DNA from: Granulosicoccus sp045110475
Lineage (GTDB): Bacteria; Pseudomonadota; Gammaproteobacteria; Granulosicoccales; Granulosicoccaceae
Length of the DNA: 64,000 nucleotides
NCBI GenBank assembly: GCA_045110475.1
Contig: JBGCGC010000020.1
Location: forward strand, 1 to 64,000
Direction: 5' to 3'
The translations under genes were made by a program, and so were the position numbers. Shown here piece after piece: positions 1-8,479 of this stretch (within the stretch, counting starts at the first letter, position 1; every line of letters begins with the position of its first letter). The notes beneath the pieces are model-generated. The model did no database searches, was not told where the DNA came from, and worked only from the letters and a program-made list of their open reading frames with translations.

Positions 1-1451
1 TTGTCAACCGGTGCGCCCGGCAAATTGCAGAACGCCGTCAGTCCGTCATAGTGACGAATGAAGTACTGCATCGCTTTGCCCAGGTTGCTGTTCGGTTCAA
101 CAATGTTGGTGTCCAATTGCTCATGACACCATTCCAGCAAGGTTTTCATGTGTGGCAGTGAGTGTGTTTGATGATAGTCACGACGTTGTTCTGCCGATAG
201 CGCCTCGTTGACACAATGCACCTCGTTGACCCAGGCATGCTGATACAGCTCTAGTGCGTAAACGATCTCGTCCGGATTCTGCTCGATCAGTTCGACAAAC
301 CCGCGTCTTCCATGCGCATTACATAAGCATTTGTCGAACTCGTGTCCAATAACATGATTGGCACTCAGTGCATCACTCATCAATGTGGGCGGTGCCCGGG
401 TCGGATCTCTTGCACTTAATATCTCTTGCATGAACTCACCAGCATGGCCCACATTGGCCTGGAACAGCACCAGCCGGCGATCGTTTTCACCGATGGCCAG
501 AACTGCCAAGGTGTAGATGCCGCTACGCAGCCGTTCACGTCCATCACGGCTCTTTTTCATCACCGGTTGCTGCTCCAGTATCCGGTTGGTGGTGTCATCA
601 AGGTAGAACAATGTGGCGTTGGCCGCCTCACGCTTGATGGCCTTGAACACCGGGTTCAACGCATTAGCCACCTTCTCGCATTGATCAAAGATGGTGGAGG
701 CTGCAATCGGTGCTCCCAGCAAGCCATTGATATGTTCCTGGCGATAGAAAGGACTGCCCGCAAAGTACTTACCAATACTCATGACACTGCGAGCCGAGTA
801 GCCGTACTGCTGGTCTCGTGGGCCATCGGCAGTCACGTGCTCGGGCAGATTGGCGGTGTAGATTTCTCCACAGCCATTGCATCTCATTTGCTCTGCCAGA
901 TGCTTGTGGCAACTCAGAGGGGCGTTTCCGGTGACTCGCAGTAGCACCGCGGGGGTGTATTTGTAGAGTTTGCCAGCGCTACAACATGGACAATGATCCC
1001 CTTTACTCACCCCTTCAAGAGCATGGTTGTGTATCTGGGGCTTGGCGGCTGGCTTCTTTCTCGGCTTGCTGCGGTTCTTTTTTGTACCGCGGCTTTTATT
1101 GCTCTTGTCTGAGCCGCCGACTGGCGACGATGAATCAGTCTGAGGGACCAGATCGCGCAGCTTCTCTGACGAGCGCACCATGCCCAGAAGCTTTCTAAGC
1201 TTGTGCACACTCAGATCATTCTTCTCCAGTCGCTCCTGCATGTTTGCCAGCATCATGACCGCGCTGAACAGCAACTCGTAGTCGCCGGCACTCAGGGCCA
1301 GGTTGTGCGTCTTGGCCTGTTCAATGCGATCGAGCAAGGCATCCAGATCGCTTTCGGATAAATCCACAAACCCGGCGGATGAGCCATCATCGGTCGAGTT
1401 GTTCACTGGTGCACAATCCACACTCATCGCTGTTGTGTATGCCGGTTCCAT
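1..1451 (-). mobile_element. tnpC: IS66-family transposase TnpC, C-terminus cut by the window edge
   Basis: The minus strand is open from the ATG at 1451 (an in-frame ATG also lies at 1427) to the left edge, about 483 codons, with no stop found. N-terminal residues are hydrophilic and coiled-coil-like, as in IS66 TnpC. A Cys4 zinc-binding region follows: a CPCC motif near 990-970 and a CNGCGE motif near 885-870. The catalytic DDE-type domain then runs to the edge, with recognisable stretches FYLDDTTNR, LRSGIYTL and EPNSNLGKAMQYF. The start lies six bases past the tnpB stop, the usual tight IS66 spacing. The frame is undamaged in the part seen, so the element may be functional; the C-terminus and the distal terminal repeat are outside the window. 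Confidence 0.93.
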
Positions 1452-1456
1452 GGATG

Positions 1457-1867
1457 CTAAGGAGCGTTACGACTAATCGTAGCTGATGGCATGACAGACG
1501 CAAGTGCCGCCGACGTTGTCGATGATATATTTGTCGAGCTCTCAGGCGATGCCCAGGTTGCTCCGCTGAGAATAATGCGCAGTTCCCTGGCCGTGGTTTG
1601 TGACAAGGCACGCTGCCCATCAGGCCAACCGGTGAACTTGCCACGGCTGAGTCGTTTTGTCATCTGCCAGTAACCGTTAGCGTCATAGCTCAGCGCACGG
1701 ATCATAGTGCGGGCCCGATTGATGAACACGATGACGCTGCCATCGCGAGGTTGCAGTGCCAGGGTGTTTTTACACACCGCTACAAAACCATCGATTCCTT
1801 TTCGAAAATCAGCAGATTGGACACTCAAAAATATACGTGTCTCATGAGTAAGTTGAATCATGCACAT
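1457..1867 (-). CDS. tnpB: IS66 accessory protein TnpB (IS66 Orf2-like)
   Basis: 136 residues. The N-terminal part is typical of IS66 Orf2: residues DFRKGIDG near position 22, VFINRARTMIR in the middle and GYWQMTKRLSRGKF after it. The last 35 or so residues are Ser/Thr/Ala-rich and less familiar, so the protein is slightly longer than the usual 110-120 residues. The first in-frame ATG gives MCMIQL; a later ATG two codons on is equally possible. The start overlaps the end of tnpA by about ten bases, so the two genes are probably translationally coupled. TnpB is needed for transposition in this family, but its biochemical role is unclear. Confidence 0.88.
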   Translation of the reverse strand: MCMIQLTHETRIFLSVQSADFRKGIDGFVAVCKNTLALQPRDGSVIVFINRARTMIRALSYDANGYWQMTKRLSRGKFTGWPDGQRALSQTTARELRIILSGATWASPESSTNISSTTSAALASVMPSATISRNAP

Positions 1868-2283
1868 GCTCCACGCTGATGCTGATGTGCAGCACTCAGT
1901 ATCTGCTCCAATGTAAAATGACCGTGTACACGCAGTTGTATCGAATCGCCCAACTCGATACTCAGAGAATTAATCCTACTGGCAGATGAATCACAGTGAG
2001 CTGGCTCTATGGGTTGAGCAGTTAACTCCACCACGGCACTATTCGATGCTGGCAACAGTGGTGGTGTGGCAGGTGTCTCATGTGCCCAACGCTTGAGTGC
2101 TGAATCGTTGATCTTCAGCGCGCTGCAGACATGCGAAGCGGGGTGCGAGCCAAGCAAAGCGGCTGCCCTGCGCCGTAGACTGATCGGTGTTCGGGATCGC
2201 TTGCCACGGGTAGCTCGCCAGTGGTCGAAGGCTTGCTGGACGCTTTCAAGCGTTGGACTGAACAAAGGTGTTGCAGCTGACAT
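1858..2283 (-). CDS. tnpA: IS66 accessory protein TnpA
   Basis: 141 residues. The first gene of the element by transcription. The central part holds a helix-turn-helix-like segment (LLGSHPASHVCSALKINDSALKRW, residues about 43-68), followed by a spacer and a short C-terminal segment IQLRVHGHFTLEQILSA. This is the layout of the IS66 TnpA / YhgA-like proteins, thought to bind DNA. Gene order tnpA-tnpB-tnpC with overlaps matches IS66. Upstream on this strand the element should end within about 100 bases. Confidence 0.85.
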   Translation of the reverse strand: MSAATPLFSPTLESVQQAFDHWRATRGKRSRTPISLRRRAAALLGSHPASHVCSALKINDSALKRWAHETPATPPLLPASNSAVVELTAQPIEPAHCDSSASRINSLSIELGDSIQLRVHGHFTLEQILSAAHQHQRGACA

Positions 2284-2597
2284 CGGATATCTCCATCGAG
2301 TACGTTGTGTTCGTGGAGATAAGTTAATCAGAAAATCAGTGCAGATCTGCGCGTGCCAGCCGTAAGCTCACAATTTGTCTGTGGCTCGGAATCATGAACA
2401 ATATGCCCATGTTGCTCATCGCTTCTATGATGAAAATCGAACTCGCCAATTGAGCTGATTTATGAAAAAATAAAAGTATACCGATTCTCGATTTCAGCCA
2501 TGGCATGCAGTGATACCCAATAGTCTGGTTACGGTCAACGACGGTCATTAGCCAAAGTTGAAGTGATATCTCTTTAAGCCAAAGGAGTAGGCTACTC
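2284..2597. other. IS66 terminus and AT-rich spacer
   Basis: No convincing gene. The IS66 terminal repeat must lie between tnpA and about 2385; the stretch around 2352-2380 contains gtaagc, which resembles the start of IS66-type ends, but without the opposite end the boundary cannot be fixed. Composition becomes AT-rich from about 2390, marking entry into the accessory stretch. Confidence 0.4.
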
Positions 2598-2938
2598 ATG
2601 CCAAAAAAAAAATATATCCTTATTTTATTTTAATTGTCCTAAGTTATCTAATTTGGATGGCAGGACTCTATTTTGCAGCCGATACTCTTTATAAAGGTAA
2701 CATCGGTCAGGATGGAGCCATTGTCATTCTAGGTGCAATAGCGGTTAGTTCGCTGCTTTCGATAGTTTTAATGGTCGTATGTTTACTGTTTCGCTTTGGA
2801 TTTAGAAAGAATTTTTCAAGTAAGTGGTTTTATCGCTATTGGTTTCCATTGCTTCTATCGATTCCTTTCGTTGTATCAACCTATATCTCCGGTTTCCCGA
2901 CCGGTTCTATATTGCGATACATTTCAGCTTATGCATAA
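2598..2938 (+). pseudogene. Small membrane protein, frame broken at an A10 tract
   Basis: An ATG at 2598 has a good ribosome binding site (aaaggag, 2580-2586), but its frame stops at 2631-2633 after passing ten A residues (2603-2612). The neighbouring frame is open from before the A tract to the TAA at 2938. One extra A would join the two into a protein of about 113 residues that starts with a basic MPKKK and an immediate hydrophobic helix, with two more hydrophobic segments downstream. The break could be a sequencing error, slippage at the homopolymer (phase variation or transcriptional slippage) or a true mutation. No family recognised. If translation instead starts at the ATG at 2657 the product is 93 residues with a truncated first helix. 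Confidence 0.5.
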
Positions 2939-3221
2939 CAAATTGGTTTAATAAGATTTCTACTCAAATTTTTAAAGTAACTATTCACTCGGTCTGAACC
3001 ATCGTTTGAATTGGCCAATGTGGCAGTTGTCATCCGCCACACAGTTAGACAGTAGAGAAAATATATATCGGCAAGCTCACTTAACTGACTGAACAAAGCG
3101 TCGAACCTGTCATTTGACACAAACGGAAGATCCACACGAGAGTGAATAGTGTTACGGTAACGATCAATTTACGTCAGAAAGCTGCCATTGGTAATGGGTT
3201 AGTACCAGTTATCTATTTAAA

Positions 3222-4100
3222 ATGATGAACTTAGAAATGTTATGTTCTCTACTTGGCCCGATGCCGAATAAGCATCCTTTGGCAGCGTCAATTATAGAGT
3301 GCGATCAATTCGATGGATACGAGAGATTGAAGGTTCAGTATAATGTGGGACTCACTGAGCGCATATCAGCGTATGTCTTCATTCCAAATGGATCAGCAAA
3401 AGCTCCAGCGGTATTTTGTCATCATCAACACGCTGGAAATTTTAAAATTGGTAAAAGTGAGGTTGCAGGAATCGAGGGCGATCCAGATCAAGCTATTGGC
3501 CCAGAATTGGCAAAACTTGGTTATGTAGTACTTGCTCCAGATGCGATTGCGTTTGAGGAAAGAAACTGGAGTTTACCCACTGGCGACGCGGAGTATTTTG
3601 AACTTGTAACCAGAATTTTTCAGGGTGAAACACTGCTTTCTAAGGTGCTACATGATGTGTCAGTTGGGATTGATTATCTAAGCTCGCTCGACATCGTTGA
3701 TGGCGAGCGGATCGGCTTCATTGGACATTCTTATGGAGGACGAATGGCAATATGGTCGCCTGCGTTTGATCAACGTATTAAGGCATCTGTTTCAAACTGC
3801 GGATGTGTAAACTACAAAGACTCATTAAACAAGGAAATCGGAATTCAAGCAGAATTCTGTGTACCAGGTATTATGAAATTTTGCGATGTTGAGGATATTG
3901 TGCGGCTCATTGCACCCCGCGCGTTGTATATATCTGCGACCTCAGAAGATAAGTACTCACGTGGTGCTCGTTACATTTACAAATACGCACAAGACGCGTT
4001 TCCTGCTTCGCAGCTCAAATTAAAGGTATGGGACGGTGGGCACATATTCACTGCGCAAATGCGTGAAGCCGCCTATGAATTTCTGTCATCGCGGCTGTAG
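3222..4100 (+). CDS. Alpha/beta hydrolase, dienelactone-hydrolase-like
   Basis: 292 residues. A nucleophile elbow GHSYGG puts the catalytic Ser at about residue 170. A likely acid is Asp243 in SEDKYS and the base His274 in DGGHIF, so the triad is complete and in the usual order. The region before the elbow contains the substrate-cap stretch found in acetyl-xylan-esterase and dienelactone-hydrolase relatives. No signal peptide is visible, so the enzyme is likely cytoplasmic. Substrate unknown. Codon use is more AT-rich than in the genes right of 7.8 kb. Two Mets open the frame (3222, 3225); no strong ribosome binding site distinguishes them. Confidence 0.8.
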   Translation: MMNLEMLCSLLGPMPNKHPLAASIIECDQFDGYERLKVQYNVGLTERISAYVFIPNGSAKAPAVFCHHQHAGNFKIGKSEVAGIEGDPDQAIGPELAKLGYVVLAPDAIAFEERNWSLPTGDAEYFELVTRIFQGETLLSKVLHDVSVGIDYLSSLDIVDGERIGFIGHSYGGRMAIWSPAFDQRIKASVSNCGCVNYKDSLNKEIGIQAEFCVPGIMKFCDVEDIVRLIAPRALYISATSEDKYSRGARYIYKYAQDAFPASQLKLKVWDGGHIFTAQMREAAYEFLSSRL

Positions 4101-4155
4101 TGATTTTGGCAGCAATAAGCCTCTCGTTCCTCGATTATTAAAACACCGGATAAAA

Positions 4156-4473
4156 ATGATTGCGATTTTATGGATCGTTGTGGGGGTGGCCTCTGCAATG
4201 GTAATAGTATTAGCGACGGGGATAATTCCATTCATAGTTCCCGGGTTCGTCGTCGGCATCTGTGGAGCAATATTTCATACATTGATTGCGCACTTGGCAA
4301 TTAGGGTCCCGTGGTGGCTGTCGGCCGTGATAATTACAGTGCTATCGGTATCTCTGACAATGCTATTAGTGCCGGATACTAGGTACTGGGTAATTACCAG
4401 ACTAATCCTGGCATATTACTCGATTCTGACATTTTCCTTTTGCCTGATTAAATCCTTGGTAGATAAAAAATAG
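4156..4473 (+). CDS. Small integral membrane protein
   Basis: 105 residues from the ATG at 4156; the frame is open further upstream but there it overlaps the hydrolase and is not hydrophobic. Almost the whole protein is hydrophobic: four likely membrane segments separated by short loops (residues about 3-22, 24-42, 50-68 and 76-98), ending in a basic tail. No family recognised and no conserved motif seen. It belongs to the run of small plus-strand accessory genes following the IS66 element. Confidence 0.55.
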   Translation: MIAILWIVVGVASAMVIVLATGIIPFIVPGFVVGICGAIFHTLIAHLAIRVPWWLSAVIITVLSVSLTMLLVPDTRYWVITRLILAYYSILTFSFCLIKSLVDKK

Positions 4474-4568
4474 ATTGTCTTCTAGCCCTTGAACATCTTA
4501 AAATCCCGATATGGTTTGAGGCTTGGCTTTGGTTGCTATTCTGCTATTCCACCCCTCCCGGTCTGTGC

Positions 4569-5249
4569 ATATTTTTACTTACCGTTTTTTCTAAAATACC
4601 AGTATCCATCGCGACAGCCATCAGATGATTATCTCGCGTAGCAATCTTCAACATATGGAATCACAATGATGATATTGGCAAGGTTGTCTGATTAATAAAT
4701 ATCGGAAAATCAGATGTCATCGCCATTCAAGAAATAACAGAAGTGCAACGATGAGAATTCGTTGCAAACTTATCTGAAACATACCCTTACTATCATGTTA
4801 GCCAGCCTGTATATGGAGGTACAGCTGCGTTGTTTTCTAAAATTAAGTAAAACACTATTCGTGAGCTCAATTCAGGCATTGATCGTCCAGCAATTGTTGC
4901 TGATTTCGAATTGCACGGGAAGCAGGTAACCGTTGTATACGCACATTTAGATCCGAGCTTTTGGGCCTATTACCAGAAACACTGGTCCGAAATTCCAGGC
5001 AACTATTTGCAGTACATAAAAGATCAAAATGTGCAAGTGAGAACGACCATTGATGCAGTAAAACAACGAACCGGCTCTAATGCGAAAATACTTGCCTGTG
5101 ATTGTAATAGTCAGGAAACAGCAAGTACAAACCGCTTGCTACGTGCACAATTCAAAGATACATTCAGATCGCTTGGTTGGCAATTAGGCCGCCCAGTCGA
5201 GGATAGCCTTAGGTATGAAAGGGATCAAAACGCGCTCATAGTCGTATAA
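4569..5249 (+). pseudogene. Endonuclease/exonuclease/phosphatase family protein, degenerate
   Basis: One frame carries a recognisable EEP-superfamily protein interrupted by four in-frame stops (TGA 4626, TGA 4689, TGA 4752, TAA 4848). Family landmarks are in order: FNIWNHNDDIGKVV at the N-terminus, DVIAIQE (metal-binding Glu) after the second stop, VVYAHLDP and ILACDCNSQ (the GDFN-like motif) further on. The last motif normally contains a catalytic His (SDH-like) but here reads RDQNALIVV, so the active site is also damaged. A hydrophobic stretch before 4626 may be the remains of a signal peptide. The stops share one frame, so this is decay by point mutation rather than frameshift. The ORF from 4911 on is only the 3' remnant. 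Confidence 0.85.
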
Positions 5250-5279
5250 TGAGCAAGCGATAGTATTAAGAGCGATACG

Positions 5280-5663
5280 GTGCAAAATAATACAAAGACA
5301 AGGTTGATCAATAGCGGACGGTTAGTCTGGATATTATTCGCGGTATGCGCGTTTTCGGTCCATGCGGAAGTAGCGACCAATTTAATCTTCATGAAATTAA
5401 TGCTGGTCCCCATGTTCTTTTTTGCGCTTCCCGGTGTGGCTGGGTTGTATAAAAAACCAATAAATGAGCAGCCACTTCTATCGGCCAATTTTATTGAGTA
5501 TCATCTTTTGATGGGGTTCCTGCTAACCGCTTTTTTGCTGTTCGTAGTCTGGACTCCTGATGTAGAAATTCCTTTTTTAGTAAAATGGCTTTTGCTGGGT
5601 ACTTTTGCAGGAATGCTGTGGGGTCTGGCCATAGCTTTGATTGAAAGAAGGCGGAACTCGTAA
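5280..5663 (+). CDS. Small membrane protein of unknown function
   Basis: 127 residues from a GTG at 5280, with four probable hydrophobic segments (residues about 14-30, 34-58, 74-93 and 100-121) and a basic C-terminus (ERRRNS). There is no strong ribosome binding site before the GTG, so the true start may be the ATG further in (about residue 38), which would leave three helices. I recognise no family. It follows the EEP pseudogene by 30 bases and lies in the same AT-rich run. Confidence 0.5.
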   Translation: MQNNTKTRLINSGRLVWILFAVCAFSVHAEVATNLIFMKLMLVPMFFFALPGVAGLYKKPINEQPLLSANFIEYHLLMGFLLTAFLLFVVWTPDVEIPFLVKWLLLGTFAGMLWGLAIALIERRRNS

Positions 5664-6053
5664 AACAGCAAAAATTTTCGTACCTCCCGATACTTAATGC
5701 GAAAAGCACCACGAAAAGCACCACGAAAAGCACCACAAGGGTGCCAAGTCAGCTCGTTGTACGTGCGCAGTAGCAGTATGGGCAGCGGTGTATCAACTGG
5801 ATTATGGTCGAGTGATCACCGACCCCACACAAATTATCACCTGTTATTGGGTAATTCTCCCGTTCGCTTTTGTGTCAAGACTTGTTTGACGCCAACAAAG
5901 AGATCATGTATCTTTTTATCAGGCGTTGCGTAGCCTGCCGTCCACACCTTTACGGTTTGGCGAATGCGCAATCTTTCTGGATCCCCAGTCCTTTAGCTAA
6001 TGGGATCGCGGCAATGTGGACACCGAACTATCCCTCAGCTACAGGAATTAATC
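5664..6053. other. Gene-poor spacer
   Basis: About 390 bases without a supported gene. It contains a 12-base tandem repeat at 5701-5736. A short open frame there encodes repeated RKAP and looks like a by-product of the repeat. Nothing else is recognised. Confidence 0.5.
5701..5736 (+). repeat. 12-bp tandem repeat, three perfect copies
   Basis: The unit gaaaagcaccac occurs three times head to tail with no mismatch. It lies 38 bases after the stop of the preceding membrane-protein gene. The origin is probably replication slippage; no function is apparent. Confidence 0.9.
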
Positions 6054-6773
6054 ATGTATTCACGTGATGACGCGAAAGTTCGTGCGACTAAATTGCGCAC
6101 GATTTTAAAAAACCTCGGCCATGATATTAACCATGCTCATGCTCTGGAAGTAATTGCTGGTCAATATAACTACAAAAACTGGAACACATGTGCAGCAGCT
6201 CTTGATAAGCGTGCTGATATTTTCCCTGTGCCACGTGGCTGGCAAGTCAGTGGAAATTCTCAACTCGCACGCTATGAGATCGGCATAGATAAATCTCTCA
6301 CGCACGTGGGAGCCCATCCAGCGGTAATTCGCTACAAGGCATCAGAACCCAGGGATGGGTCTGGGTTTGCGACTTTCATGCAGAGCTTTGATCCGGTCGG
6401 ATATCGAGGCAAGCGAGTACAATTTTCGGCCACATTGATGTGTGAGGATTGCGATGGTGTCGTCACAATCTGGCTCAGAGCAGACGGGAAAAATCGTGGT
6501 TCTATAGCGTTTGACAATCTTGAAGACAAGGGAGTTGGCGAAGAGAATGGTCCTATCAGTGATACGACTACCTGGACACAGCGCACGATTGTGCTGGACA
6601 TCCCAGAGGAGACGAAGAGCCTGTCGATGGGATTCTACCTGCGTGGACAGGGGGCCGGCTACGCGACAGGTTTTATGATGAACGAAGTCTCTCAGGATAT
6701 GCCTCTATCTGTTGACTCGCCCAGTTATACTTCTCAAGAGCCAATGAATCTACAGTTGCGTCTCACGCAGTAG
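6054..6773 (+). CDS. Two-domain protein: Glyoxalase_8-like N-terminus plus jelly-roll-like C-terminus
   Basis: 239 residues from the ATG at 6054 (the frame extends upstream without a better start). The N-terminal 50 residues (DAKVRATKLRTIL, HAHALEVIAGQYNYKNWNT) match the short helical glyoxalase-related module often written Glyoxalase_8, which in other proteins precedes diverse C-termini. Residues about 55-215 look like an all-beta sandwich with motifs GWQVSG, GYRGKRVQFSATL and WLRADG, resembling carbohydrate-binding-type jelly rolls that occur as C-terminal domains of some regulators. No catalytic residues or signal peptide seen. Role unknown; a sensor or binding protein is plausible. Confidence 0.6.
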   Translation: MYSRDDAKVRATKLRTILKNLGHDINHAHALEVIAGQYNYKNWNTCAAALDKRADIFPVPRGWQVSGNSQLARYEIGIDKSLTHVGAHPAVIRYKASEPRDGSGFATFMQSFDPVGYRGKRVQFSATLMCEDCDGVVTIWLRADGKNRGSIAFDNLEDKGVGEENGPISDTTTWTQRTIVLDIPEETKSLSMGFYLRGQGAGYATGFMMNEVSQDMPLSVDSPSYTSQEPMNLQLRLTQ

Positions 6774-6821
6774 CCAGCTTATCGCAATCTTGGCGGCTTT
6801 GTCGCAGGCGTTCTCTTAATA

Positions 6822-6851
6822 CGGATGATAGTCCATTTGGGCTATCATCCG
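6822..6851 (+). terminator. Strong hairpin after the Glyoxalase_8-like gene
   Basis: Arms 6822-6834 and 6839-6851 pair over 13 positions (one G-T) around a four-base ATTT loop. It begins 48 bases after the preceding stop codon. There is no T-run after it, so it may act as a transcript-end stabiliser or a Rho-dependent end rather than a classical terminator. Confidence 0.6.
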
Positions 6852-6997
6852 CTCCTTGAAGAAGGGTGACCTCAATTCAGCTATGTGGCAACTGCTCTTT
6901 TGAGCTATCTAACCTTCCACGCACCATGAAACGCCGAGCCGTTGTAAGCTTGTAGGATAGAGAGGTGTCCATCCTTGAACATCAGGAAGAGCAGAAA

Positions 6998-7198
6998 ATG
7001 AGCAATACAGGCAAGATGCGACGAGAATTGCACATGGCTGCAGGATTCTTCGTTTTGTTTTCTACTCTGTTCGCCGCTTGGCTGACTCACGTCATAAGCT
7101 GTTTTTCAGATGACAGGTGGGGCTTTCTCATTGCGGGTGCTTTGTTTTTTCCAGTAGCGGTTGTTCACGGTGTAGGGATATGGTTTGGTTCATGGTGA
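6998..7198 (+). CDS. Small two-helix membrane protein
   Basis: 66 residues from the ATG at 6998, which is preceded by aggaagag at 6985-6992. An earlier in-frame ATG at 6965 lacks a ribosome binding site. A basic N-terminus (KMRRELH) precedes two hydrophobic helices (residues about 13-31 and 40-62). No family recognised. It directly precedes the NUDIX gene (36 bases) and may be co-transcribed. Confidence 0.5.
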   Translation: MSNTGKMRRELHMAAGFFVLFSTLFAAWLTHVISCFSDDRWGFLIAGALFFPVAVVHGVGIWFGSW

Positions 7199-7233
7199 AT
7201 TCAGTGTTGTTTGTCTTGGGTAATACTTTCTGA

Positions 7234-7773
7234 ATGGAACTGGTAAAAACTGCGTTTCACCCTGATGTATCTCCTGCTGATATTTTACCTGCCAATGGTC
7301 TGAGGTTGCTTGTTCGGCAAGCTGCCCGGGCAATCGTCATCAAAGGGCAAAACATCTTACTCCTGTATACCCGGCGCTATCATGACTACACTCTGCCGGG
7401 TGGTGGTCTCGACGACGGAGAGAATCCGGTCACAGGCCTGATACGTGAACTAAAGGAGGAAACCGGCGCGCAGGGCGTCCGCAATGTAAAGGAATTTGTA
7501 CGCTACGATGAATACCGACCCTGGTATAAATCTGATGCGGACATCATTCACATGATCTCACTTTGTTATGTCTGCGACATTGATGAGGCCTTGGGAGAAA
7601 CAGCCCTCGAATCACATGAAGTCAACAATGGAATGGAACCCCGATGGATCAATATTCATGAGGCTATCGCACATAATGACGCAGTAATTAGCAATAGTGA
7701 AAAGAAGGGACTCTCAATCGATAGAGAGACTTTTTTATTGCGAATGATCGCGGATAAACTTATGACTCGATAG
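7234..7773 (+). CDS. NUDIX hydrolase
   Basis: 179 residues. A complete Nudix box starts with GGGLDDGENP near residue 56 and ends with RELKEETGAQG, matching GX5EX7REUXEEXGU, the magnesium-binding site for cleaving nucleoside diphosphates linked to another moiety. The N-terminal 30 residues precede the first core strand (ARAIVIKGQNILLLYT). The substrate cannot be read from the sequence; ADP-ribose or damaged nucleotides are common for this size. It is the last gene of the plus-strand accessory run and converges with the liv operon, with four bases between the stops. Confidence 0.9.
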   Translation: MELVKTAFHPDVSPADILPANGLRLLVRQAARAIVIKGQNILLLYTRRYHDYTLPGGGLDDGENPVTGLIRELKEETGAQGVRNVKEFVRYDEYRPWYKSDADIIHMISLCYVCDIDEALGETALESHEVNNGMEPRWINIHEAIAHNDAVISNSEKKGLSIDRETFLLRMIADKLMTR

Positions 7774-7777
7774 CCTG

Positions 7778-8479
7778 CTACAAATGCAAATACTGCTCTA
7801 CTTGAGCTCGATTATCCGTGAAGTCATGTGCGTCGCCCTTCCAGACTATTTCACCCTTTTCGATAACAAAGTAGCGATCTGATATACGCGCAAGCTCGTC
7901 AAGATTTTTATCAATCAGCAGTATGGACAAACCGTCGCGCTTCAAACTGGCAAGCATCGTCCAGATCTCTTCACGGATCATGGGGGCCAACCCCTCGGTG
8001 GCTTCATCAAGTATCAGTACGGAGGGATTGGTCATCAGGGCGCGACCAATGGCAAGCATCTGTTGCTCGCCACCTGATAGTTGAAAGCCTGAGTTACGAC
8101 GGCGCTGACCCAGCCGCGGGAAGGCCTCATAGATTCTTTCCTCACTCCAGCCATCCTGTGCTGGGCGTGCAGTTGCCCGCAGGTTTTCGCTAACACTCAG
8201 GGAAGGAAAAACGTGGCGCCCTTCTGGTACAAGCCCGATTCCCCCCTGTGCAATCTGGTAGGGAGCAGCTTCTGTCATGTCTTTTTCGCGGATGGTGATG
8301 GTTCCGGATGTGGACTTCAACAGGCCCATCAAACAACGTACTGTAGTCGTTTTTCCCATGCCGTTTCTGCCCATCAAAGTGCTGACATGGCCTTTGGTAA
8401 CATCAAGGTTTACACCAAAGAGTACCTGAGCGTTGCCATAGCCTGCATGCAGATTGGTGATAGTGACAAGCGGGGTCAT
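7778..8479 (-). CDS. livF: Branched-chain amino acid-type ABC transporter ATP-binding protein LivF
   Basis: 233 residues, usual size for LivF. Walker A GRNGMGKTT near residue 38, signature LSGGEQQMLAIGRAL near 134, Walker B VLILDEATEGLAP near 155, and the H-loop position reads ILLIDKN, with the usual switch His replaced by Asp, as in many LivF subunits. It is the last gene of the operon and its start overlaps the livG stop by four bases (ATGA). Works at the inner membrane with LivG to power import. The His replacement suggests that LivG supplies the fully active ATPase site. Confidence 0.93.
   Translation of the reverse strand: MTPLVTITNLHAGYGNAQVLFGVNLDVTKGHVSTLMGRNGMGKTTTVRCLMGLLKSTSGTITIREKDMTEAAPYQIAQGGIGLVPEGRHVFPSLSVSENLRATARPAQDGWSEERIYEAFPRLGQRRRNSGFQLSGGEQQMLAIGRALMTNPSVLILDEATEGLAPMIREEIWTMLASLKRDGLSILLIDKNLDELARISDRYFVIEKGEIVWKGDAHDFTDNRAQVEQYLHL

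Noticed and set aside
4569..5249. Selenocysteine or stop-codon recoding in the EEP gene
   Set aside because: One of the stops is TAA, and TGA serves as a normal stop elsewhere in the window; simple decay explains it.
5697..5933. 78-codon frame with RKAP repeats
   Set aside because: It is a by-product of the 12-bp tandem repeat and lacks a ribosome binding site.
2390..7230. Integron cassette array, suggested by a run of small same-strand genes of unknown function
   Set aside because: I found no attC-like core sites (GTTRRRY with matching inverse cores) after the genes and no integrase.
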